Shown in pieces: positions 34,425 through 43,265 of a stretch of 64,000 bases of DNA (positions within the stretch are counted from its first letter, which is position 1; each line of letters opens with the position of its first letter). Source of the stretch: G963675935 sp963675935 (GTDB lineage: Bacteria; Planctomycetota; Planctomycetia; Pirellulales; Thermoguttaceae); NCBI GenBank assembly GCA_963675935.2, contig CAXXPV010000004.1, positions 186,001 to 250,000 of the forward strand. Direction: 5' to 3'. Position numbers and translations under genes: made by a program. Below the pieces are notes generated by a model. It saw nothing but the letters and a program-made list of their open reading frames with translations. It did not search any database and had not been told where the DNA came from.

Positions 34425-35201
34425 ATGGAAGTAATCGTTAAAGATTCCGTCGAAGAGATGGGCAAGTGTGCCGCACGCTTGGTCGCCCGAGCTCTCAACG
34501 CCAAGCCGGACGCCGTCCTGGGCCTTGCCACCGGCTCGACTCCGCTTGGACTCTACAAGGAACTCGTCCGGATGCACAAGGACGAGGGCTTGGATTTCTC
34601 GCAGGTGACGACGTTCAATCTCGACGAGTACGTGGGTCTGACGCAGACGCATCCGCAGAGCTACCACTACTTCATGCACGAGAATTTGTTCAAGCACATC
34701 AATATCCCCAAGCAGAATATTTACATTCCGTCCGGCACAACCGACAACTACGCGGCGTTTTGCGCGTGGTACGAGCGGCGGATTCAGGAAAGCGGCGGCA
34801 TCGATCTTCAGATTCTCGGCATCGGCTCCGACGGCCACATCGCTTTCAACGAGCCGAGTAGTTCGCTGGGCTCGCGCACCCGCATCAAAACACTGGCTCG
34901 GCGGACCATCGACGACAATGCCCGATTCTTCGACGCGGACGAGCATGTGCCGATCTACGCCATTACGATGGGTGTGGGCACGATTCTCGAAGCCCGCAAG
35001 ATCCTTTTGGTCGCCAACGGCCGGCAGAAGGCGGCCGCGGTGGCGGCTGCCGTCGAGGGGCCGGTCACGAGCATGGTTACGGCCAGCGCGTTGCAATTGC
35101 ATCGCGACACGATGTTCATCATCGACCGCGAGGCGGCCGGCGACCTGAAGATGCTCGACTACTACGAGTGGATTCAGGCAAAAATGCCGGATGCGCCGTA
35201 G
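34425..35201 (+). CDS. nagB: Glucosamine-6-phosphate deaminase
   Basis: A 258-residue enzyme converting glucosamine-6-phosphate to fructose-6-phosphate and ammonia. Visible motifs: LATGSTPLGLYKELV, FNLDEYVGL and GIGSDGHIAFNEP. The ATG at 34425 has an AGGAGG eight bases upstream. It stands alone, without nagA, and is followed within four bases by a repeat element. Confidence 0.93.
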   Translation: MEVIVKDSVEEMGKCAARLVARALNAKPDAVLGLATGSTPLGLYKELVRMHKDEGLDFSQVTTFNLDEYVGLTQTHPQSYHYFMHENLFKHINIPKQNIYIPSGTTDNYAAFCAWYERRIQESGGIDLQILGIGSDGHIAFNEPSSSLGSRTRIKTLARRTIDDNARFFDADEHVPIYAITMGVGTILEARKILLVANGRQKAAAVAAAVEGPVTSMVTASALQLHRDTMFIIDREAAGDLKMLDYYEWIQAKMPDAP

Positions 35202-35204
35202 AGA

Positions 35205-35601
35205 GATCGTCCGCCTTTCCTCACATTGGTGCGCAACGAGTTGCGGTGTGCAAAATAGCCCGAAGGGCTTGTGATAGGATAGCCCAGATCGTCCGCCTTT
35301 CCTCACATTGGTGCGCAACGAGTTGCGGTGTGCAAAATAGCCCGAAGGGCTTGTGATAGGATAGCCCAGGGTTGCCGCTCCGAGCGGCTACCCTGGGTTT
35401 CACGTGGGGATACGCAACAAAACCCCAACGGGGTTTCGTAGCGGGTCGGCAATCCCGCCTACGTAACCCTTTCAGGGTTAAAAGGATAGGGTTTGGCCGT
35501 TTTTCCAGGGTTGCCGCTCCGAGCGGCAACCCTGAGCTATCCTACGAAATCCCTTCGGGATAAAAACATCGCCCACGTTTCATGCGGAAAGGCGGACAAT
35601 C
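35205..35601. mobile_element. F4 repeat element (copy 2) with an internal 82-bp tandem duplication
   Basis: Same element as 18104-18418. Here the first 82 bp (35205-35286) are repeated in tandem (35287-35368). It ends GGCGGACAATC at about 35601 and starts just after the nagB stop codon. Confidence 0.65.
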
Positions 35602-35656
35602 TGTAGAGAGAGCCTCCACGCGAATAATGACCTGACGGACCCCGTCATCGCTCAAG

Positions 35657-35691
35657 AATAAAACATGCCCACGACAAGCGCGGGCATGTTT
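35657..35691 (-). terminator. Rho-independent terminator after the DUF6666-like gene
   Basis: A perfect 10-bp stem AAACATGCCC / GGGCATGTTT (35661-35670 and 35682-35691) is followed on the minus strand by TTTTATTC. It is about 55 bases downstream of the minus-strand gene ending at 35748. Confidence 0.65.
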
Positions 35692-35747
35692 CCCCAATCA
35701 AATTTCTTTGTTTTTCGTAGTTCCGGCTTTGGCCGATTCTTCACGGA

Positions 35748-37079
35748 CTACTTGGCGAGCCGATCGACCATGAACAGCGAGTTGTCGGCCACCGGGAACA
35801 ACGCGCGGTACGGGTTCTGCTGCTGGCACTTGGCGTTCTGGCCTGGATACCAGACCAACTGAACGACGAATCCCCACGACTCGCGTGTTTGGCCCTCTTC
35901 GTTGGCGCCCTGCTTGGGAAGCATGTAGGTCACGCGGTTTTCCAAGGCGAAACCCTTTCCAAGCGGAACCCAGAGGTCGGCGCCTAGGAGTCCGTCGCCA
36001 TAGCCGGTGGCTCCGCCCCAGATGCGTCCTTGGCCGCCGTTCTCGAAATTACGCCGCACATAAAGGGCGAACATGTCGGTCGAGTCGAGCTTTCCGTCGA
36101 ATACGCGGTCGGTCCCGAGACCATAGTTGCCGAAGTAGCCGATTTCGTAGACGTTGTTGAGCCTGAAACCGGTTTCGCTACGGAGTTGTTTCAATCCGGT
36201 TTTCTCGTAATAGTCGTCGTGGAGGTAGTCAAAGGCGACGCCCCACTGGAACCCGCGGCACAGTTCCCGTCGGAAAACGCCCGCCGTGGCGAACACCTGC
36301 CGCCGAAACGGGGCGCGAAGACTGTAATCGCCGGCCGTGAGGGTCGGAGCGCCCGAAAAGTTGCTCTGGACGAAGTTCGCGCCGATCTCATAGCCGCATC
36401 CCCACGGATCGCCCAACGGTCCATTCAGGGCCAAGCCCTCGTTCGTGCCGAAATTGCCGTTTTTCCCGTGGTCGGGCGGACCCTTGAAGGCGTCGGCTCC
36501 GGCAAAGACCGAGAGGTCGCGGAGCAGGCGGGGGCAGCGTCCGTCGAAGACTTCATAGCCGAAGTCGCATTCGTCGCATTCACCACACTCACCACAATCG
36601 CCGCATTCTCCGCAGCCTTCCGCTTCGCCACCGAAGACGGCCTCGTTGCCGCCGCAGCTCGAGCAGCCACGTCGCGGGCCGGGATTGCCTTCAACGATGC
36701 CGTCCGCGCCGGGCGACTCATATTGGATCGTGCCCGGCTCGATCACCTCGGGGACGATCTTCGGCTCTTTCGCGGCCGGCGGCGTTGTGGGCAACGGCGA
36801 GGGCAATGGCGAGGCTTCTACCCGACTGATGTCGCTGGCCGTTCGTTGTGCGACCCGTGTCGGACTGACCCAACGCTGGGCGGTCGGCCGTTGTGCCGTC
36901 GTCTCGGGCCGTTTGAGAACCCGCTGGTTCCAATTGGTTGAGGACCCGGCGTCGGCGGCCGGGGCCGTTTTTTCTTGCCAAACGTCGTCCCAGGCGGAAT
37001 TTTGCGCCCAGGCTTCCGAAGTGCAAACGGCCAGGCTGACCACAAAGATCGCGGCAGGCCATGTTTTGGTGAAGTTCAT
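35748..37079 (-). CDS. Planctomycete outer-membrane beta-barrel-like protein (DUF6666-like)
   Basis: A 443-residue exported protein. It has a cleavable signal peptide (MNFTKTWPAAIFVVSLAVC...SEAWA), a proline-rich low-complexity region, a cysteine-rich stretch with repeated CGEC units (about residues 150-180), and a C-terminal region of alternating aromatic strands ending LVWYPGQNAKC. This resembles planctomycete surface beta-barrel proteins (DUF6666/BBP7 type, from memory). The cysteine cluster could be disulfide-rich or metal-binding. The ATG at 37079 has AGAGGA eight bases upstream. Confidence 0.65.
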   Translation of the reverse strand: MNFTKTWPAAIFVVSLAVCTSEAWAQNSAWDDVWQEKTAPAADAGSSTNWNQRVLKRPETTAQRPTAQRWVSPTRVAQRTASDISRVEASPLPSPLPTTPPAAKEPKIVPEVIEPGTIQYESPGADGIVEGNPGPRRGCSSCGGNEAVFGGEAEGCGECGDCGECGECDECDFGYEVFDGRCPRLLRDLSVFAGADAFKGPPDHGKNGNFGTNEGLALNGPLGDPWGCGYEIGANFVQSNFSGAPTLTAGDYSLRAPFRRQVFATAGVFRRELCRGFQWGVAFDYLHDDYYEKTGLKQLRSETGFRLNNVYEIGYFGNYGLGTDRVFDGKLDSTDMFALYVRRNFENGGQGRIWGGATGYGDGLLGADLWVPLGKGFALENRVTYMLPKQGANEEGQTRESWGFVVQLVWYPGQNAKCQQQNPYRALFPVADNSLFMVDRLAK

Positions 37080-37395
37080 TGGTAAATCCTCTGATTGGGG
37101 GGGCAATCATCTACGGAGCATCCGAGGTGGATCGTAGACGGCACAATCATCGGATTCTTTTCAATGAGAACTTTCGTTAAAGTCGAAATAATCGGAAAAG
37201 ATTACCAAGGCTACGCAGACAGCCGTTTTGTGATGGGTCACGCGAGGAATTTTGCGATTGCTCGGCCGAAGGTTTTTCGGCTCTACCAGATCAGGGCAAG
37301 CCAAGCATACCCCATATGTGTCCGTCCTGTGAACTACATCTTGCATGGTCTGGTATTCTGGAATCGTGGGGCAAACGATATCCAGGAGGTCAGTC

Positions 37396-37872
37396 ATGGA
37401 CAGTGCGCGACGACGGAGCCCGGCGGAAGCGAGACGTTTTTGGGAGTTGGCAATCGATCTGTGGGCGAATAGCGGGATGAGCGCGGCAGGCTTCTGCCGA
37501 CGCGAGGGCCTGAAAGAATCCTCGTTCTACGCCTGGCAACAACGGCTGCGAAAAGAGGATCGCCCATCGGAGGCCATCGCCACGCTGGCGACAATGGAGT
37601 CGACATCGGCGCAACCCGAGACAAAGCCGATAGCCCAGCAGTCCCGTCGGCAGCGTAAGCGGCTGTGTCAGTCCGCGGGCGATGGCAGCTTGGTGCCCGT
37701 GCGTCTGGTGGAGGATGCCGAGCCAATCGCGGCGAACGCGGCCAACACGTCGAGGTCGTCACCGCCCATCGAGATTCTTCTTCCGCGTGGGACGCTGATT
37801 CGCGTTGAGCACGGTTGCGACATCGCACTGCTGCAGCAAGTCTTGGCCGTGTTGGAGAGCCCGCCGTGCTAA
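37396..37872 (+). CDS. tnpA: IS66 accessory protein TnpA
   Basis: A 158-residue protein with an N-terminal helix-turn-helix typical of IS66 TnpA (SPAEARRFWELAIDLWANSG, then FCRREGLKESSFYAWQQRL). It helps transposition in the family. The ATG at 37396 has an AGGAGG upstream. Its end overlaps the GTG start of tnpB. Confidence 0.82.
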   Translation: MDSARRRSPAEARRFWELAIDLWANSGMSAAGFCRREGLKESSFYAWQQRLRKEDRPSEAIATLATMESTSAQPETKPIAQQSRRQRKRLCQSAGDGSLVPVRLVEDAEPIAANAANTSRSSPPIEILLPRGTLIRVEHGCDIALLQQVLAVLESPPC

Positions 37873-38270
37873 GTCTGCCCGTGGCGGTACGAATCTTCGT
37901 CTTCACGGGCGTGACCGACATGAGGAGGAGTTTTGATGGGTTAGCCGCGATGGTCGAGAGCGAGATCGGCCAGAACCCGGAGTCAGGCCATTTATTTCTG
38001 TTCTTCAATCGTCGCCACGATCGCGTGAAGATTCTTTTCTGGCAGGGCGACGGCCTTGTTCTTTGGTACAAGCGATTGGAAGGATCTACCTTCCCATCAT
38101 TGCGAGCCACCTCTGACAAAGCGGGCGAAACGCCGGCATTGGAGATCCGCGTCGGCGAATTGGCAATGTTGCTCGATGGCGTCGATCCGCGGACGGTTAC
38201 GCGGCGTAAACGATTCTATCGTGTGGCTCGCGCGCGCGATGATTCTCCGCGGCCAGCCCTTCACTCATGA
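37866..38270 (+). CDS. tnpB: IS66 Orf2-like protein TnpB
   Basis: A 134-residue member of the IS66 Orf2 family, with VRIFVFTGVTDMRRSFDGLA and ILFWQGDGLVLWYKRLEG. It starts on GTG 37866, overlapping the tnpA stop. The role in transposition is not well understood. Confidence 0.88.
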   Translation: MLSLPVAVRIFVFTGVTDMRRSFDGLAAMVESEIGQNPESGHLFLFFNRRHDRVKILFWQGDGLVLWYKRLEGSTFPSLRATSDKAGETPALEIRVGELAMLLDGVDPRTVTRRKRFYRVARARDDSPRPALHS

Positions 38271-38337
38271 TTTCCAAACAAAAACTATTCTTTCCCTCTG
38301 GAATAAGTCGGGTTCATTGTGTATCTATAGAGACGCC

Positions 38338-40023
38338 ATGAACGCGAACGTCTCTTCATCACCGAACTCATCTTCGCCGCCGGCGGATACCCCAGACTTG
38401 CAACGACTGATCGAAGCTTTGCTGGGTCGGGAATCGCATCTGCTGACCGCTTTGGAGGAATCGTCGCAGACGGTCGCTGCCCAACAGCAGACGATCGAGA
38501 AGCTCAGCCACGAGTTGGCGTTGTTGAAGCGACACATTTTCGGGCATCGTCGCGAGCGGTTTGCCGAAGACCCGCGTCAGCAGCATCTTTTCGAGGTACA
38601 GAACGATTCCTCGTCATCATCGACGCCGGCGGTGGAAAGCACCGAGGAGCCATCGACGCAAAAGCGTCGCGGCCACGGTCGTCGGCCGCTGCCGCAGTTT
38701 TTGCCGCGCAAGCGGGTGGAACACGCGGTTTCCGCGGAGGAATTGGTGTGTCCGTGCTGCGGCGAGTCGCGGGAGAAGATCGACGAAGAGGTTAGCGAAC
38801 AATTAGCCTACGTTCCCGCTTCGCTGTACATTGAGGAGCACGCCCGGTTCACCTACGCCTGCCGGAAATGCCAGGAACAAGTGGTGACGGCGTCGAAGCC
38901 GGCGCAACCGATCGAGAAGAGCGTCGCCGGGCCGAGCTTGCTGGCCCATGTGATCGATGCGAAATACGCCCAGCACAAGCCGCTGTATCGTCTGGAAGAC
39001 GATTTGGCGCGGTATGGGGTGCTGATTCGTCGCAGCACGCTTTGGGGCTGGATGCGAGGTTCGGCCGAGTGCCTGACGCCGTTCTATCGGCTGCTGATTC
39101 GCCGAACGTTGAGCAGCGGCGTGTTGGGAACCGACGACACGCCGGTGAAAGTTCTCGATCCGGAGTTGGACCACACACGAACCGGTCGGTTTTGGAGTTA
39201 TGTAGGTGACGCTCGGCATCCCTACACTGTCTACGATTACACGCCGAACCGAAAGCGGGATGGTCCGCAGAAGTTTTTGAGGGACTATCGCGGCGTGCTT
39301 CAGGCGGACGCCTTTGGTGGTTATGACGGAATATTCTGGGAGTCGCGCGGGGCGATTGTCGAAGCTGGCTGCAACGCGCACGCCCGGCGGAAGTTTTTTG
39401 ACGCTCGCGACACCTCGCCTCAGTTGGCGCACGAGGCGTTGGCTTTCTTTCAGCAGCTTTACGCTGTGGAACACGAGGCGGTTGGCATGTCGGACGACGA
39501 ACGACTGGCGTTGCGCCAGGCGAAGTCGGCGCCCATCATGGAGGCGTTGGCCGATTGGCTACGCGACAAGTTGGTCGTGGTGCGGCCGAAGTCGCCGATT
39601 ACCGTTGCGATCAAGTACAGCCTGCGGCAGTGGGAGGCGCTGACGCGGTTCCTCGGCAACGGGGCGATTCCCATCGACAACAACCGAACGGAGCGATCGC
39701 TGAAAGAGCAAGCTCTCGGACGCCGCAATTGGACATTCTTGGGCAGCGATCAGGGCGGCAGCACGGCGGCGGTGCTTTACAGTTTCGTGGCCAGTGCGAA
39801 GCGGCATCATCTCGACCCGCAGGCGTACCTGACCGATGTGTTGACCCGACTGCCGCAGATCACCAATCCGCTTGAGCTTCGTGGGCTACTGCCGGATCGT
39901 TGGGCGAAAACCCATTCGGAGCATGTGCGGAGCTACCGACGCGAAGAATCGGCCGCTGCGGCCCGTCGACGTCAAAGTCGGCATCGCCAATTGGCGAAGA
40001 AGCATCCGAGCCGTCGGTCCTAG
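38338..40023 (+). CDS. tnpC: IS66 transposase TnpC
   Basis: A 561-residue DDE transposase. N-terminal coiled coil (about 40-65), zinc-finger-like CPCC region (about residue 138), catalytic Asp in GTDDTPVKV, Asp in QADAFGGYDGIF and Glu in NNRTERSLKEQALGRRNW. The ATG at 38338 follows a 67-bp gap from tnpB. Intact. Confidence 0.9.
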   Translation: MNANVSSSPNSSSPPADTPDLQRLIEALLGRESHLLTALEESSQTVAAQQQTIEKLSHELALLKRHIFGHRRERFAEDPRQQHLFEVQNDSSSSSTPAVESTEEPSTQKRRGHGRRPLPQFLPRKRVEHAVSAEELVCPCCGESREKIDEEVSEQLAYVPASLYIEEHARFTYACRKCQEQVVTASKPAQPIEKSVAGPSLLAHVIDAKYAQHKPLYRLEDDLARYGVLIRRSTLWGWMRGSAECLTPFYRLLIRRTLSSGVLGTDDTPVKVLDPELDHTRTGRFWSYVGDARHPYTVYDYTPNRKRDGPQKFLRDYRGVLQADAFGGYDGIFWESRGAIVEAGCNAHARRKFFDARDTSPQLAHEALAFFQQLYAVEHEAVGMSDDERLALRQAKSAPIMEALADWLRDKLVVVRPKSPITVAIKYSLRQWEALTRFLGNGAIPIDNNRTERSLKEQALGRRNWTFLGSDQGGSTAAVLYSFVASAKRHHLDPQAYLTDVLTRLPQITNPLELRGLLPDRWAKTHSEHVRSYRREESAAAARRRQSRHRQLAKKHPSRRS

Positions 40024-40146
40024 CCCGCTCTGCCGCGCACTTGCTCATCACCGCCGCTCAGGTATGTGGTGTTCACAGGACGGACACCCCCATATCAACA
40101 TTCATATTCATAACATCTTGGAAGATTGTGAGTTAGAACAAGAATC

Positions 40147-40352
40147 AGTTATTAAGGATTACTTAATAACTGCCGTCGATGGCAAAAATCATCAAATGCT
40201 GGGCATTCGTGAAAATCTGGTCGAAGCGGCAACTTGTAAGGATTACTTACAAGTTCACCCATAGGTGGGGTGGCGTTGGGGATGTGCGGGAGTTGTCAAG
40301 GAATGCTTGACAACTGCCCCCGAGGGCAAGCCAATGCTGAATAGGCTATTGA
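40147..40352. other. Three-unit array of hairpins with different but fully paired stems
   Basis: Each unit starts with a perfect 10-bp stem and a 5-nt loop. The stems are AGTTATTAAG / CTTAATAACT (40147-40171), AACTTGTAAG / CTTACAAGTT (40231-40255) and AGTTGTCAAG / CTTGACAACT (40291-40315); the loops are GATTA, GATTA and GAATG. Each is followed at once by a small stem (GCC..GGC, CACC..GGTG, GCCC..GGGC). Stem bases differ between units, yet pairing is kept, as for a selected RNA or single-strand DNA structure. The units are in the same frame, and the first and third also encode similar peptides, so a coding explanation is not excluded. No gene is called in 40088-40714. Confidence 0.5.
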
Positions 40353-40714
40353 ACTCGTTCGTCGGCAGCGAGTCTTTGGCGATCCATATGGGCAACAGCC
40401 GGGTTCGAGCGTTTTCGGCCTCGGCTCGTCTTGAAATCATGGTGCGTCTGAAAGCCATTACGACGCGCCGTTACGGCATGAAAGTCCTCGTCTGTGCATG
40501 CAAGCCCTCGGACAATTCGAGCGGCTCTTGTCACATTTCAGGCCGTTGGCCGTCAAGTAGTATGCGAGACCCGACAATGGAGACTGTTCATCGCAAAAAC
40601 GGTTGTTGAAGATTTTGTGATAGCTATAATAGGCGAGACTCATGCCGGCTCTTTCCTCTTACACGCATTTCAAGTTTGACGCTGCTTATCAAAATACGTT
40701 TCGGGAGAACGACA

Positions 40715-41356
40715 ATGCAGAAAATGTCGCAAAAGGACTACGAACAGTTGATCGAGCTTCTCGATGGTCGGATTGACGAGTTAACGAAGCCAATTCCAAG
40801 CCGCCAGATATTACGATTCGCGGAAGCGATCCGTTCGGCTGAATTAAGCGATGATGATTCTGTCGGAACATACAGCGAGGAGGACTATTCAAATCTACTG
40901 AACGCTCAGGCTGTTGTAAATGAACTGCTACCCCGAATCCTGGAAAACATCAGGGCATATTCGATTAGTCAAACTGCCGGTTGGCGGTTCGAGGTTGTTG
41001 ATGCAGGAGACGGTGACCGTGGCCTGTGTGCCATCTGCCGCAACCCGTATCAACACTTCGAGAAGAGCGTTAGGGTTCATTGCTTGGATATGCACCCAAA
41101 TGCTTATCACGGTGTGTGCCGTGAATGCGTCCGGCAGTATGCTCCGCTAGAGTTCATTGAGAGTGAGGGCGTTGAGGACTGGCTAAAACGCAATCGTTAT
41201 GTGTCTGAGAAAGTGGAACAGGACAGGAAGCGTGAAAGACAACGCATCGATCTTGTCGACGCCGTTCGCCAACACGCCCATTCAACACACTATTTCCGCG
41301 ACATCGTTCAAAACGCCCCTGGATGGGCTAAAGGTGCTTTTGGAGAGTGGCGATAA
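40715..41356 (+). CDS. Hypothetical zinc-knuckle protein
   Basis: A 213-residue protein. Residues about 110-145 hold CAIC, then H...C..MH and CRECVRQY, a likely zinc site of the Cys/His type. The rest is helical, with a charged region near the end. I do not recognise the family. The ATG at 40715 has GGGAGAA upstream. Base composition is lower in GC than the neighbours, in keeping with an island gene. Confidence 0.5.
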   Translation: MQKMSQKDYEQLIELLDGRIDELTKPIPSRQILRFAEAIRSAELSDDDSVGTYSEEDYSNLLNAQAVVNELLPRILENIRAYSISQTAGWRFEVVDAGDGDRGLCAICRNPYQHFEKSVRVHCLDMHPNAYHGVCRECVRQYAPLEFIESEGVEDWLKRNRYVSEKVEQDRKRERQRIDLVDAVRQHAHSTHYFRDIVQNAPGWAKGAFGEWR

Positions 41357-41408
41357 TCGGTGCGACGGCTCCTGAACGTATTCACCGTCAACGACTTAAT
41401 GGTGAGCC

Positions 41409-41618
41409 ATGTGGACAAGCCGCCGGATGGCTGTATGGAAGCACCAAGCCCACGAAGCAGGCCAAGGCGCAGAGCCGATTTCAGATCAAGGCACTCAGTT
41501 GCTTGCTAGGGAAACGGAGACTCGGCCCGTGCCGATCATCTATGAGCCACGCGGGGAGGCTCTCAAATACAGCGATTTGGCGGTGAACCTTTTCACCGGA
41601 TGCTGTCTTTGTCGATGA
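41409..41618 (+). pseudogene. N-terminal stub of a radical-SAM protein (SPL/photolyase-like)
   Basis: The frame reads ...RPVPIIYEPRGEALKYSDLA then VNLFTGC and stops soon after. This resembles the start of radical-SAM proteins whose next residues form the iron-sulfur CxxxCxxC motif (family pattern from memory). The rest of the gene is missing; nothing that continues it is seen before the HD-domain gene at 41685. Confidence 0.45.
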
Positions 41619-41684
41619 CAACATGGCTGTTGCTCTCGGCCGCAAACGGCTAAAATGCTGAAAAATCGACCACGGACGCCTGCC

Positions 41685-43121
41685 ATGAAAGACTATCAGA
41701 GCGAAAGCCTAAGCCACGACCCGATCCACGGCTACATCCCCTTCACCTCGCCGACGGGTCTGCCCGAGGGCGAAGTTTCGGAGCGGGAATTGATCGACCA
41801 CCCCTGGCTCCAGCGGCTTCGGCAAATCCACCAACTGCAAACCGCGTGGTGGGTATTTCCGACGGCCGAGCACACCCGATTTCAGCATGTTTTGGGGGCG
41901 ATGCACTTGGCCAGTCGGGCCGCCGCGGCGCTCTACGACAGCCTTCGCGAGGTATGCCCCGACGCGCCGAGCCGCGGCTACGTCGAATCGCTCCTTCGCA
42001 TCGCCGCATTGCTGCACGATGTCGGCCACGGGCCGTTCGGCCATTTCTTCGACGAGCATTTTCTGGCCGACTACCATCTCAATCACGAAACGCTTGGCGC
42101 CGAGATCATCCGCCGCGAATTGGCCGACTTGATCCGCCGCGTACGCCGCAATCCGAACACGCAACTCGCCGAGGACGAAACGCTCGACCCCGAGCAGGTC
42201 GCCATGCTCATTACTCGGCCGAAGAGCCGCCCTCACCCTAACCCTCTCCCAAAGGGAGAGGAGACCAGCGAGACGGACGGCCCAAAATGGCTGCGGTTCC
42301 TGCGCAGCCTGTTCAGCGGGCTTTACACGGTCGATAACATGGACTTCGTGTTGCGCGACGCCTACATGTCGGGCTACAGCACCAAGGCGTTCGATCTCGA
42401 ACGGCTGCTCCACTATAGTTCGTTCACCGAGCGGGGTTTCACGATTCACGAGCGAGGGCTATCGGCCCTGGTCCGTTTCATTTCGGTCCGCGCCGAGCTG
42501 TTTCGGGCCATTTACTTCCATCGCACGGTCCGGGCGATCGACATCGACCTGCAAGAGGTTTTTCGCGACAGCCGCCGGCATCTGTTTCCCGGCAATCCGC
42601 TGGAACATCTCGACGAGTATCGGCGGCTGACCGAGTGGTCGCTGCTGATGGAGGTCGCCCGATGGCCGGAGAGCGACAATGCCGAGCTTCGCGCGTTGGG
42701 CCTGCGGTGGCGCGAGTTGCTCGGGCGGCGTTTGCGTTGGCGGATGGCCTGCGAGCGAACGGTGTTTTTCGCGCCTGGCGAAGCGGAACAGGGCAGCGTA
42801 TTGAGCCATGCGGCGACGTTCGAGACGGCGCTGCGGGCGGAGTTGCCCGTGGAACTGAAGGACTTGCCGCTCAAGGTTGATACGGCCCGGCACGTCCACC
42901 GGCCTGGCGCCCATGCTCCGGCGGCGGGCCAGAACTTTTTGTACGATCCGGCGACGGACAAGATTCACGGCCTGGACGACCGCGAGTTGTTCCGTCGCAT
43001 CGCCATCAGTTTCCGCATCTGCCGCGTTTACGCCTTGGACCACAAGCACGAGGTCGAATTGGCCGCGGCGATGGATCGTCTCACCGGCCACGGCGACGTG
43101 GACGACGCGACGAATATGTGA
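41685..43121 (+). CDS. HD-domain phosphohydrolase (dNTPase-like)
   Basis: A 478-residue HD protein. Metal ligands: HTRFQHVLGAMHLA, HD in LLHDVGHGPFGHFFDEHF, and Asp in VDNMDFVLRDAYMSG. Such proteins are often dNTP triphosphohydrolases or related nucleotide hydrolases, and some act in phage defence; the substrate is inferred. A segment with PHPNPLPKGEE (about residue 185) is encoded by a dispersed repeat. The ATG at 41685 was chosen; 41655 is also possible. Confidence 0.82.
   Translation: MKDYQSESLSHDPIHGYIPFTSPTGLPEGEVSERELIDHPWLQRLRQIHQLQTAWWVFPTAEHTRFQHVLGAMHLASRAAAALYDSLREVCPDAPSRGYVESLLRIAALLHDVGHGPFGHFFDEHFLADYHLNHETLGAEIIRRELADLIRRVRRNPNTQLAEDETLDPEQVAMLITRPKSRPHPNPLPKGEETSETDGPKWLRFLRSLFSGLYTVDNMDFVLRDAYMSGYSTKAFDLERLLHYSSFTERGFTIHERGLSALVRFISVRAELFRAIYFHRTVRAIDIDLQEVFRDSRRHLFPGNPLEHLDEYRRLTEWSLLMEVARWPESDNAELRALGLRWRELLGRRLRWRMACERTVFFAPGEAEQGSVLSHAATFETALRAELPVELKDLPLKVDTARHVHRPGAHAPAAGQNFLYDPATDKIHGLDDRELFRRIAISFRICRVYALDHKHEVELAAAMDRLTGHGDVDDATNM
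42231..42262. repeat. CCTCACCCTAACCCTCTCCC repeat inside the HD-domain gene
   Basis: A common bacterial dispersed hairpin (arms CCCTCTCCC and GGGAGAGG) inserted in frame. It encodes a PHPNPLPKGEE linker that separates conserved parts of the protein. Confidence 0.7.
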
Positions 43122-43265
43122 TGCCATCACTAATCGACTTGAAGGGCCATATTCTCGCGGATGGCTGGATATGCTAGAATTGGCTTGGCGGTCAGTGTTG
43201 TTCATCGCTATTTTGCGTTCGCTTTGCGTATTCGTTTACATTCCATCCGGCGCAGAAAAGATCGT

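Larger units (their letters stand above)
37318..40087 (+). mobile_element. IS66-family insertion sequence, 2770 bp
   Basis: Inverted ends GTGTCCGTCCTGTGAAC (37318-37334, and inverse at 40071-40087), flanked by the exact 8-bp duplication CCCCATAT (37310-37317, 40088-40095), the duplication size known for IS66. It carries tnpA, tnpB and tnpC in order and looks complete. It entered the locus just upstream of the hairpin array at 40147. Confidence 0.92.

Noticed and set aside
39872..40264. Open frame starting inside tnpC and running into the hairpin array
   Set aside because: It begins within the IS66 transposase gene in another frame and crosses the element end, so it cannot be an original gene; only the part after 40088 remains as a possible relic.
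40265..40609. 115-codon open frame after the second hairpin
   Set aside because: No ribosome site or recognisable domain; kept only as a possible coding explanation for the repeat units.
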